Positions 46,736 through 54,837 of a stretch of 64,000 bases of DNA are shown in pieces. Under the pieces are notes generated by a model that saw only the letters and a list, made by a program, of their open reading frames with translations, ran no database searches and had not been told where the DNA came from. Every line of letters begins with the position of its first letter. Positions within the stretch are counted from its first letter, which is position 1. A program made the position numbers and the translations under genes. Origin of the DNA: Ostreococcus lucimarinus CCE9901 (taxonomy: Eukaryota; Chlorophyta; Mamiellophyceae; Mamiellales; Bathycoccaceae); the NCBI RefSeq assembly GCF_000092065.1, contig NC_009367.1, positions 1-64,000 of the forward strand. Direction: 5' to 3'.

Positions 46736-49231
46736 ATGGCGGTCGCGCGCGGCGCGCGCGCGGTGATGGCGACGGCGCGCGCGCGATCGGGGACGCGGCG
46801 AGGCGGACGCGCGCGAACGACGCGCGCGGGAGGGGTCGGGACGACGCGCGAGGTCTCGGCGCGGCGGCGCGCGCGCGAGGGAGGGATCTCGCGCGCGATT
46901 CAGGCCGATCACGGCGTGCGAGCGGAATCTGGGGACTCGAACGATGACGCGCGAAGCGCGGCGAGCGTGCGACGGGCGCTGGAGCGCGTGCGTGAGGTTC
47001 GAGATGGGTTGTTGGAGATTGCGGGGGAGGGCGCGTCGAGCGAGACGGAGACGTACGAGAAAAGAGTGGCGTTGATGGACGAACTAGAGATCGTTCGCGC
47101 GTGGGTCGAACGCGGAGGCGCGGTGGTGGCGATGAGCGAGACGATGTCGCCAAGAGAGCGGTATTTGGTGCGCGCGTGCGTGGCGTGCGGGCAGGCGCAC
47201 CTGTTTGACTTTCAAGACGACGACGACGCGGGAGAAGACGCGCTCGAGGGTCGAATCGCGCGTTTGGTCGCGGTGTTGGGCAAAGTAGAAACGTTTTATG
47301 ACATGCTCGGCGGTGTCGTGGGGTATCAGTGCACGGCGCTGGAGCTTTGCTTGGAATACGCCACGGGGGAGCCGGCGATGTTGCACAGCGGGGCGGATTG
47401 CTACGGCGTGGATTGCTACGGCGTTCCGGGAGACGTGGATTTTCACGTCCCCCCGGGCGTTGATCTGAGAGCGAGCGATGGTGCGTTCGCAGCCACGGCT
47501 GCGCGTTGGGGATTGGAAGAGCTTCCGAACATGGCGGAGATTTATCCGCTCGGCGGCGCCGGCGACAGGCTCGGGTTGGTGGACGCCGAAACCGGCGAGA
47601 GCTTGCCCGCAGCGCTCTTGCCGTACAACGGGCGGCCTCTCATCGAAGGCCTCGTCCGCGATTTGACCGCTCGAGAGTGGTTGTACTACAAATTGACTGG
47701 TGAGCACCACAAAACACCGGTGGCGGTCATGACGAGCGCCGCAAAGGGTAACCACAGACGGATCACGGCTTTGCTCAAAGAGAACAACTGGTTCGGTAGA
47801 GGTGAGGAAAACTATCGACTGTTCGAGCAACCACTCGTTCCAGTGATCAGTATGGATGGCGGCCGTTGGGTGAGAGAAGGCTTCTCGCAAATGGCGCTCA
47901 AGCCCGGGGGACACGGCGCCATTTGGAAGCTCATGCACGACGACGGCGTGTTTGATTGGTTGGAGTCTCGCGACCGAACAGGCGGGATCGTGCGCCAAAT
48001 AACGAATCCGATGGCGGGAACGGATACCACACTTCTATCCCTTTCAGGCGTCGGCATTAAGGGCGACAAAGCGCTCGGATTCGCGAGTTGCGAGAGACAC
48101 GTGGGCGCCTCAGAAGGCGTCAACGTGCTCATCGAAAAGAAGAATGCTCTGACGGATGAATTTGTGTACGGCGTGTCCAACATCGAGTACACCGATCTCG
48201 ATCGACTGGGCGTGAGTGATAAAGCGAACGGTGACGGCGGTACGGAAAGTGCGTATCCCGCAAACACGAATGTTTTGTACGTTGGATTGAAGCACATACG
48301 GGACGCGCTCGTCGGTTCGTCTCGCGCGGCGTTTCCGGGCATGTTGATAAACCTCACGAAACCGGTGCTGGCGAACGGCACTAAAGGTGGTCGCCTCGAG
48401 TGCTCGATGCAAAACATCGCGGACGCGCTCATGCGCCGATCGAGCCATCGACTTGGTCCGGAAGATTTCGATAATTTGCCAACGTTTGTCCTGTACACGC
48501 TTCGCCGACGCATCACCAGTAGCGCGAAGAAGAAGCGAGCACCGGAATCGATGAATCTCGCGCAAACCCCCGATGGCTCATTTTTGGATTTACTTCGCAA
48601 CGCGAGCGATCTGCTGAAGCGTTGTAACGTCGCCCACCCACCGCCGGACGATCAACCCTTGGAGGAGTACTTGAGCGACGGACCAGAGTTCATCTACAGC
48701 GCCCTTCCTAGCATCGGCCCGCTTTGGGATGTCGTAGAGCAAAAAATTCAAGGCGGCGAAATCAAGAAAGGCTCAGAAGTGCGCTTAGAGATCGCGGAGA
48801 TTGAATGGCGTGACGTTTCTGTGCAAGGATCACTCTTCGTCGAGTCGTCCTCGCCGTTTGGTACTACTTCAGCCGAGAGCGTGTGCTTTGACGAATCCGC
48901 GTGCGGCCGTTGTCGATTGAACAACGTCGTCGTCTCAAACGCTGGAATCGATTGGAGCGAAGCGTCAAACGTATACTGGAGTAACTTCATCACGCGCCGC
49001 GAGCGTTGCTCCATCGTCGTCGAAGGCAACGGTGAATTCGACGCCAAAGACGTCGCTCTCGAAGGCGACGTGCGTTACGTCGTTCCGACCGGTAAGCGAC
49101 TGATGTTGCGACCGGACGGCGCGGGTGGCGTTCAAGAAACATGGAGCGATATTTCGATGCCATCATGGCGCTGGAAGTATACGTTCGGTGACGACGACCG
49201 CGTCAACGTCGTCATGGAAGAACTGAGTTGA
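46736..49231 (+). CDS. UGP3: UGP3-like plastid UDP-glucose pyrophosphorylase
   Basis: 831 residues. The N-terminus (about 60 residues, Ala/Arg/Gly-rich) is a convincing transit peptide. The first 250 residues of the mature protein are a UGP3-specific helical domain; the nucleotidyltransferase core begins EIYPLGGAGDRLGLV, followed by LPYNGRPLIEGL, VAVMTSAAKGNH and ALKPGGHGAIWKLM. The C-terminal part is a beta-helix-like region (EIEWRDVSVQGSL ... SIVVEGNGEF). In Arabidopsis UGP3 supplies UDP-glucose in the chloroplast stroma for sulfolipid (SQDG) synthesis. The length and the order of blocks match. It faces the GLE1 gene, with 224 bases between start codons. Confidence 0.92.
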   Translation: MAVARGARAVMATARARSGTRRGGRARTTRAGGVGTTREVSARRRAREGGISRAIQADHGVRAESGDSNDDARSAASVRRALERVREVRDGLLEIAGEGASSETETYEKRVALMDELEIVRAWVERGGAVVAMSETMSPRERYLVRACVACGQAHLFDFQDDDDAGEDALEGRIARLVAVLGKVETFYDMLGGVVGYQCTALELCLEYATGEPAMLHSGADCYGVDCYGVPGDVDFHVPPGVDLRASDGAFAATAARWGLEELPNMAEIYPLGGAGDRLGLVDAETGESLPAALLPYNGRPLIEGLVRDLTAREWLYYKLTGEHHKTPVAVMTSAAKGNHRRITALLKENNWFGRGEENYRLFEQPLVPVISMDGGRWVREGFSQMALKPGGHGAIWKLMHDDGVFDWLESRDRTGGIVRQITNPMAGTDTTLLSLSGVGIKGDKALGFASCERHVGASEGVNVLIEKKNALTDEFVYGVSNIEYTDLDRLGVSDKANGDGGTESAYPANTNVLYVGLKHIRDALVGSSRAAFPGMLINLTKPVLANGTKGGRLECSMQNIADALMRRSSHRLGPEDFDNLPTFVLYTLRRRITSSAKKKRAPESMNLAQTPDGSFLDLLRNASDLLKRCNVAHPPPDDQPLEEYLSDGPEFIYSALPSIGPLWDVVEQKIQGGEIKKGSEVRLEIAEIEWRDVSVQGSLFVESSSPFGTTSAESVCFDESACGRCRLNNVVVSNAGIDWSEASNVYWSNFITRRERCSIVVEGNGEFDAKDVALEGDVRYVVPTGKRLMLRPDGAGGVQETWSDISMPSWRWKYTFGDDDRVNVVMEELS

Positions 49232-49372
49232 GGCGTAACGACGCATCAACAACCTCAAGCAATTTGTCTCGCACGCGCAACGCGCACCTCCCTTGCCCAA
49301 TTCAATATGTAAAACGAAAATTTATACATTGACGTCAACGTGCAATAGTGTCTACGTCGTCGTGTTACAAGG

Positions 49373-50236
49373 CTAAGTTTGTACTCGCGGCAAAAACCCC
49401 GGCGGCACGTCGGAATGCGAGGCCTCGACGGCGTTGGAAATGGCCTCCGCCGCGGCGACGATTGGTGATTTTCTACGCTCGCGCGGCGTCATGAACTTTG
49501 ACGCAGGGTCGTCTAGCTCGTCGAAACTTGCGTTGAGCTCGTTCGTCGCCAGCGCCATGGGCACGAAGAGCGCGCGAGCGCTCTTCTCGTCCAAGTATGA
49601 AAATTTTTCTCTTCCGATGGCCGTCGTCAAGCGAGCGTTGATCCCGCGTTTACAGCTTGAAATGCACTTCCCACTGCCTCGACATTTCCACCCACGAGGT
49701 AATTCCGCATTCAACGCGTCGACGATCGCTTCTGAACCGCTTTTGCGGCAATCCTTGCCCGTGCAAATCTCCACGACGGCGATGGGCACCTCTCGCGTGG
49801 CGTCGCCTAAAACCACGGGCGATACGAGCGGACACGCGCCGAGCGTGGCCAGCGCCGTCGGTTGCCGCGTCTCTTTCGTCGCCGTCGTCGAGGACGCGGT
49901 CACGTCGAGCACCGCCAAACCGGCGCCCAAGGCGTCCGCCCTGAGCGTCTCCTCGTAACACTTTTGCGACACCAACTTTCCTAGTTTCGCCTCGAGCGAA
50001 AACTTATGCCTCCTCTTGCCCGAAGGTCCGTTCTTTTTCTCCTTACCCGCCTTGCCCGATTTCTTCATCTTCATCGTGGACTTTGAAGATTTCGCCTTAC
50101 GCTTCGCCTTGCTCGCCTTCCTGACGACGTCCGCCAACGCGTCTCGTAGCTTGTTCGCGTTATCCGCCGCCTTTCGCGACGACCTTCGACCGCACGCCGA
50201 ATCGCTCTCACTCGACGACGACGACGACGACGACGA

Positions 50237-50282
<46 letters not shown>

Positions 50283-50737
50283 GAACTCGACCCGCCGCGA
50301 TTCTTCTTCTTCTTCTTCTTCTTCGTCTCGTCCTCGCCCTTCGCCCTCGTCGCCTTCCTCGCCCGCTTCGTCCTCACCCCCTCGTACTGCGTCTCGTGCG
50401 AATCATCCGCGAACCCACCACACGCCTTCCTCGCCCGCGCGCGCGCGTCCCTTCGCGTCTTTCGCCCTCGCTCGCCTCGCGTCGCGCTCGCCCTCGCGCG
50501 TTCGCCCTCGCCCTCGCTCGCCCGCGCCCGCGTCGCGCCCGCGGACCTTCGCGCGTCCCGCGTCTCCCACCGCGTCGTCTCCGCGTCGTCTCCGCGCGCG
50601 CGCGCGCGTTCCGCGTCCCGTCGTCGCCGTCCCGTCGTCGTCGTCGTCGTCGTCGTTCGCGTCCCTCGTCGCGTCGTCGTCGTCCATCGCGCCGTCGCCG
50701 CCGGCGCCGTCCATCGCGACGCCGTCGCCGTCGCCAT
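49373..50737 (-). CDS. Thioredoxin-like [2Fe-2S] protein with long poly-Ser N-terminal region
   Basis: 454 residues if the ATG at 50737 is used; the true start is uncertain because the first 130 residues are only Arg/Thr/Ala-rich. A Lys run and about 26 consecutive Ser (coded by an AGC repeat) follow, then a Lys-rich basic stretch. The C-terminal 180 residues contain the recognisable part: a strand VVEICTGKDCRKSGSE, then CRGSGKCISSC, i.e. the four Cys of a NuoE/ferredoxin-like [2Fe-2S] thioredoxin fold as found in plant and cyanobacterial proteins. The function is unknown; redox or iron-sulfur sensing is inference. The low-complexity N-terminus is unusual for this fold. Confidence 0.65.
50238..50281 (-). 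repeat. AGC/CTG trinucleotide repeat coding poly-Ser
   Basis: About 14 perfect CTG triplets on the plus strand (CAG/AGC on the coding strand) inside the [2Fe-2S] gene; read as AGC they encode Ser. Together with neighbouring TCG codons they build a 26-residue Ser run. Confidence 0.9.
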
Positions 50738-51218
50738 CGCCGCTCGCGCGCGCGCGTCGCGTCGCGTCGCGGTCCGGCGCGCGGCGTCGACGCGCGCGCC
50801 GGATCGAGTGGATAGCGATCGACGGGTCGCGACCCATCGATGGGGGGGTCATGCCGAATGTCCGAACCACGCGCCATCGTACGCGCGCAAACAGTACGCA
50901 ATGGATAAACGCGTTCGGGTCCGCGATCGGTAATATTTGGATCCTCTGTGTGTGTGTTTATTTTTACCGCGCGACGGCGTGGATGGCATCCATCGCGCGC
51001 GCGCGCGACACACGACGGCGCGCGCGATCGATCGAGACGGTCGAGTCGTTCGCGCGCGCGACGGACGCGAACGCGACGGACGCGACGGGAATCGAACGAA
51101 TCGGCGCGAACGAAGGAAAGGAAAGGAAAGGAAGGATCGAATCGAATCGAATCGAATCGAATCGAATCGAATCGCGACGGAAACGCGACGAAAGGGCGAC
51201 GAAAGGTCGACCGCGGCG
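50738..51218. promoter_or_regulatory. Divergent promoter, [2Fe-2S] protein / HYKK-like kinase
   Basis: 481 bases between start codons. It contains CCGAATGTCCGAAC at 50854-50867 (shared with two other upstream regions here), an AT-richer patch at about 50925-50975 and a pentanucleotide (ATCGA) repeat at 51136-51174 near the kinase start. No gene is supported. Confidence 0.45.
51136..51174. repeat. (ATCGA)n microsatellite
   Basis: Nearly eight perfect copies of ATCGA directly upstream of the kinase-like gene, probably in its 5' UTR. Confidence 0.9.
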
Positions 51219-53147
51219 ATGGTGCGAGCGACGGGGCGCGCGCGCGCGGAACGCGGGACGCGGGAGGCGCGCGCGCGACGGCGAGAGTCGAGCGAGGGTG
51301 GTTCGCGGGACGAGGACGCGGCGACGACGACGGCGACGACGAGCGGACGCGAGACGGGCGCGCGCGAGACGGAAACGGCGGCGCGAACGCGCGAGGGGAA
51401 TGACGAAGAGGGACGGGCGGGCGTCGAGGGCGAGGAGACGGCGGGACGCGATGGGGAGGAGGAGGGACGCGGCGGCGACGGAGACGCGAGGGAGGGAGAC
51501 GCGCTCACGGGGGAGGAGTTGGACGTGTTGAAGGCGAACACGACGGGCACGAAGCACGTTCGAGGGATGGGGATGAATGGACACGTCATGCTCGAGGCGA
51601 CGACGTCGAGCGGTGACGGGAGGGGCGGAGATCAGCCGCCGGCAAAGGCGCGGAAAATCGTCGCCGCGCCGAAAGGGTTGGGACCGCACGCGATGAAGAA
51701 TGTGCCTTCGAGCGTGTTGGACGAGTCGGAGAGGAAATTGAGACGACCGAAGGTGCAAACGCACGAGGTGTATGGATTACTGCGGGCGCATTACGATTTA
51801 GGCGACATCGACCGCGAATCTTTGAAGGAGCTTCCGTCGTACGACGATAAGAATTGGTACTTTTGCGCGTACACGGACGATCCCAAGACGGGCGAGAAGG
51901 TCAAGCACGAGTACGTCGCCAAGGTACACAACGGTATGGACTCCTCTGGAGTCAGTCGCGGCGTACTCGCGGCGCAAGAGCGTATCATAGGGTACCTCGC
52001 CGCGCACGGCGTCGAGGTTCCAAACGTCGTCAAGTCGAAACTCGCGATGTACACCACGCCTGGTCCGAACGGGACGGTGAATCTCGTCTCCGAGGGCACG
52101 CCCGGCGCGAAGCGCGAGTTTTGCACGCGCGTGACGTTTCTCGCCAGCAACCAAGTCGCGCACACCATGCGCGTGTTGACGTATGTGCGAGGCAAAACCA
52201 TCGTGCAGGTGCCGATGCCGCACTCGATCGACTTTGTGCGAAGGAGCGGCTTATTCGTCGGACAAGTGTGCCACGCGTTGTCCAAGTGGCCTACGCCGAA
52301 AGAGATGGAAATCCAGCAGGATCGGCGCGAACTGGGAGACGCCGTTACGCTGCCTTACGTAGAGCAGCACGCGATGTGCTGGAAGGTGCTCACAAGTCGC
52401 TCGCGCTTGTGGGATCTTCGCTTCTTCATGGACGTGCAGCACTTCATGACGGATCTCATCATGCGCGAACTCTTCGAAGACGAAACGCGCATCATGATGT
52501 GCAACACCGTCTTCAACGCCTTCAAACACTTGGTGCTTCCGGTGGCGGACAAACTTCGCATCGGCATCTTGCACAACGACTTGAACGAGCAAAACATCAT
52601 CGCGTTGGAATCAGGGCCAGATCCCGTCAAGTTTCCAGCGAATGTAAAGTTTGCTGCGATTGATTTTGGAGACGTCGTCGTGTCGTGGCGCGTAAACGAA
52701 ATTGCCGTCGCGTGCGCGTACTGCGCTCTGGACAAGGAAGACCCCGTGCACGACATGTCGATGATGCTGGCGGGGATTCAATCCGTCTATCCGCTCACGC
52801 CGCTCGAGATGCGCGTCTTGCCGTGTCTCATCGCCGCTCGTTTGGTCACGTCGCTCATCATGGGCATGTACTCGTACCATATGCAAATTGTGGGTGAACA
52901 AAACGATCACGCGTCTGACGCCGCCGCCGGGCAAGCGAACTCGAACGCGGACCCGAGCGGCGAACCAGCCAGCGCGGATACGCCGAGGGGCAACGTGTAC
53001 GTACTCACGACTCAAAAATCTGCTTGGACTGCGCTGACTCGCATCTTAACCGTCGGCGCGGAGACGATGTTCAAGAGATTCATCATCGATGCCTACTCTG
53101 AAGGGTCGAGCGTCGTCGTCCCGCAAGCGGCTGGGTATCCCGCCTAG
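51219..53147 (+). CDS. Hydroxylysine-kinase/aminoglycoside-phosphotransferase-like protein
   Basis: 642 residues from the ATG at 51219. A 110-residue Arg/Glu/Gly-rich N-terminus precedes a kinase-like fold: LLRAHYDLGDIDRESLKELPSYDDKNW, then EYVAKVHNG (Lys of the ATP site), the catalytic loop GILHNDLNEQNII (Asp and Asn) and the metal-binding FAAIDFGDVVVSW. These match the APH/HYKK family; HYKK phosphorylates 5-hydroxylysine with GTP in animals. The loops between these motifs are much longer than in HYKK (about 370 residues in human), so the substrate may differ. No targeting signal is clear. Confidence 0.85.
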   Translation: MVRATGRARAERGTREARARRRESSEGGSRDEDAATTTATTSGRETGARETETAARTREGNDEEGRAGVEGEETAGRDGEEEGRGGDGDAREGDALTGEELDVLKANTTGTKHVRGMGMNGHVMLEATTSSGDGRGGDQPPAKARKIVAAPKGLGPHAMKNVPSSVLDESERKLRRPKVQTHEVYGLLRAHYDLGDIDRESLKELPSYDDKNWYFCAYTDDPKTGEKVKHEYVAKVHNGMDSSGVSRGVLAAQERIIGYLAAHGVEVPNVVKSKLAMYTTPGPNGTVNLVSEGTPGAKREFCTRVTFLASNQVAHTMRVLTYVRGKTIVQVPMPHSIDFVRRSGLFVGQVCHALSKWPTPKEMEIQQDRRELGDAVTLPYVEQHAMCWKVLTSRSRLWDLRFFMDVQHFMTDLIMRELFEDETRIMMCNTVFNAFKHLVLPVADKLRIGILHNDLNEQNIIALESGPDPVKFPANVKFAAIDFGDVVVSWRVNEIAVACAYCALDKEDPVHDMSMMLAGIQSVYPLTPLEMRVLPCLIAARLVTSLIMGMYSYHMQIVGEQNDHASDAAAGQANSNADPSGEPASADTPRGNVYVLTTQKSAWTALTRILTVGAETMFKRFIIDAYSEGSSVVVPQAAGYPA

Positions 53148-53312
53148 ACGGTTCGCGCGGACGCCGCGATCGCGACGTATGAGGACGACGAGTCGATGAT
53201 GCGCGCGAAAAACTAATAAATGATAACATTTAATGTGCAACAGTTTCGTATACTTGTAGTCTTATTAAAAAATCCGTTCAATGATGGAGCGCCGGGACGA
53301 CGTGAGACGCAG

Positions 53313-54308
53313 TTAAACCTCGAGCGCGCCGACCAACTCCGCATCGTTGTTGATGGGGTTCTTCGGCTCGAGCTTGACGAGTTCGATCGGCTTCTTGCCC
53401 GTTCCATTCGTCGCCGTCTTATCGCAACCCTTTTCCAAGAGCGCCTTGACCGCGAACGGCTTGCCGTACCCGCACGCGTAGTGCAGAGGCGTGTTCTTCT
53501 TCTCATCCGTCGCCGTCAAATCCGCGCCGGCTTCGAGCAAGAGATTGAAGATTTCTTCCCCGGCGTCTCCTTTGCCGAACGCGATGGCGTAGTGAATGGG
53601 CGTTCGCGAGGACGAATCGCGCGCGTTGATATCCTTGCCGACGGCGATGAAGTCTTCCACCGCCTCGACGTCGCCGTATCGCGCGGCGTCGTGCAACGTC
53701 TCAACCTCGGGCGCTTGCACCGCCGCCGGCGCCGCGGCCGCTTCCGGCGGTGCGATCCCTCCCGCCGCGGCGCGAATCGCATCCTCCCCACCCAACGCGT
53801 CGTTCAATCGCTGCAAGAAATCCTGATCGTTCGCCCACTTCATCATCGCCCCCGGTCCGTTTTTCCTCAAATCGTCAAAGAAATCCGCGAACGCGGGATC
53901 ATCCTTCAAACTTGCGATCCTCTTTTGCATGTCGGGATTCGCCACCATGTTATTCATCGCCTGCATCTGCTGCTGCACCATCGGATTCGACATCATGCCT
54001 TGCATCTGCGCCATCTGCGCCTTCACCTTTTTCGCCGTCTCGGGATCCTTCATCGCCTCCGCGTACGCCTTTTGCATCTCCGCCATCTTCTTCGGGTCCA
54101 TGTTCGGCGGCATCCCCGGCATCCCTCCTCCCGGCGGCAGCATCATTCGCACCGCCGCGCGTCCCCGTCGCGTCGTCGTCGCGCGCCCCGTCGCCGCGCC
54201 CCAGCCAGGGTTGCGCGTCGACGTCGTCCCGCCCATCGCGCGCCGTCCGCCGAGCGCCGTCGCGCGCGTCGCGCGCGTCGCGCCGGTCGTCGCCATCGCC
54301 ATCGCCAT
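53313..54308 (-). CDS. AKR2-like ankyrin-repeat chaperone for chloroplast outer envelope proteins
   Basis: 331 residues from the ATG at 54308. STI1-type repeats (MSNPMVQQQMQAMNNMV and the DPAFADFFDDLRKNGP block) occupy the middle, with a Met/Pro-rich stretch before them, and about four ankyrin repeats the C-terminus (TLHDAARYGDVEAVEDF, TPIHYAIAFGKG, TPLHYACGYGKPF). This is the arrangement of plant AKR2, a cytosolic factor that keeps chloroplast outer-envelope tail- and signal-anchored proteins soluble and delivers them. Unlike plant AKR2, the first 65 residues (MAMAMATTGATRATRATAL, then Arg-rich) look like a transit peptide, so a plastid location is possible. Confidence 0.85.
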   Translation of the reverse strand: MAMAMATTGATRATRATALGGRRAMGGTTSTRNPGWGAATGRATTTRRGRAAVRMMLPPGGGMPGMPPNMDPKKMAEMQKAYAEAMKDPETAKKVKAQMAQMQGMMSNPMVQQQMQAMNNMVANPDMQKRIASLKDDPAFADFFDDLRKNGPGAMMKWANDQDFLQRLNDALGGEDAIRAAAGGIAPPEAAAAPAAVQAPEVETLHDAARYGDVEAVEDFIAVGKDINARDSSSRTPIHYAIAFGKGDAGEEIFNLLLEAGADLTATDEKKNTPLHYACGYGKPFAVKALLEKGCDKTATNGTGKKPIELVKLEPKNPINNDAELVGALEV

Positions 54309-54679
54309 CGTTCGCGCGCGCGCGATTCGCTCGCTCGCGCGTCGCGCCGCGCCGCGGTCTCGCGCGCCGCCTCGTCGCGCGCGCGGCGCGACGGCGATCG
54401 ACGCGCGATGGGATGCGCGATCGGATGCGCGATCGCGCGACCCTCGAGCCGAGGTTCGATTCGCCGAGACGAACCTCGCCCGAGGGTCGACGCGACGATC
54501 GACGTCGCGCGCGTCGATCGCGTCGACGCGCGTCGCAAAGCGATCGACGCGCGCGGTCACTTTCACGCGCGGTCGCGCCCGTCGCGCTCGACGCCGACAC
54601 GACGCCGCGGAGCTCGCGCGCGCGCGACGCGCTGCGCACGCTCGGACGCGCGACGCGCGTCGACGCGCGCGCGCGCGCG
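54309..54679. promoter_or_regulatory. Divergent promoter, AKR2 / PreP
   Basis: 371 bases between the two start codons, strongly CG-rich with many GATCG and GCGCGC words. No TATA box or gene is recognised in it. Confidence 0.4.
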
Positions 54680-54696
54680 ATGGATGCGCGCGCGAT

Positions 54697-54730
<34 letters not shown>

Positions 54731-54797
54731 GCGCGATGGACGGCGACGCGGGCGCGGCGAAGCGCGAACGCGAAGTGCGGCGCGCGACGAGGATTCG

Positions 54798-54837
<40 letters not shown>

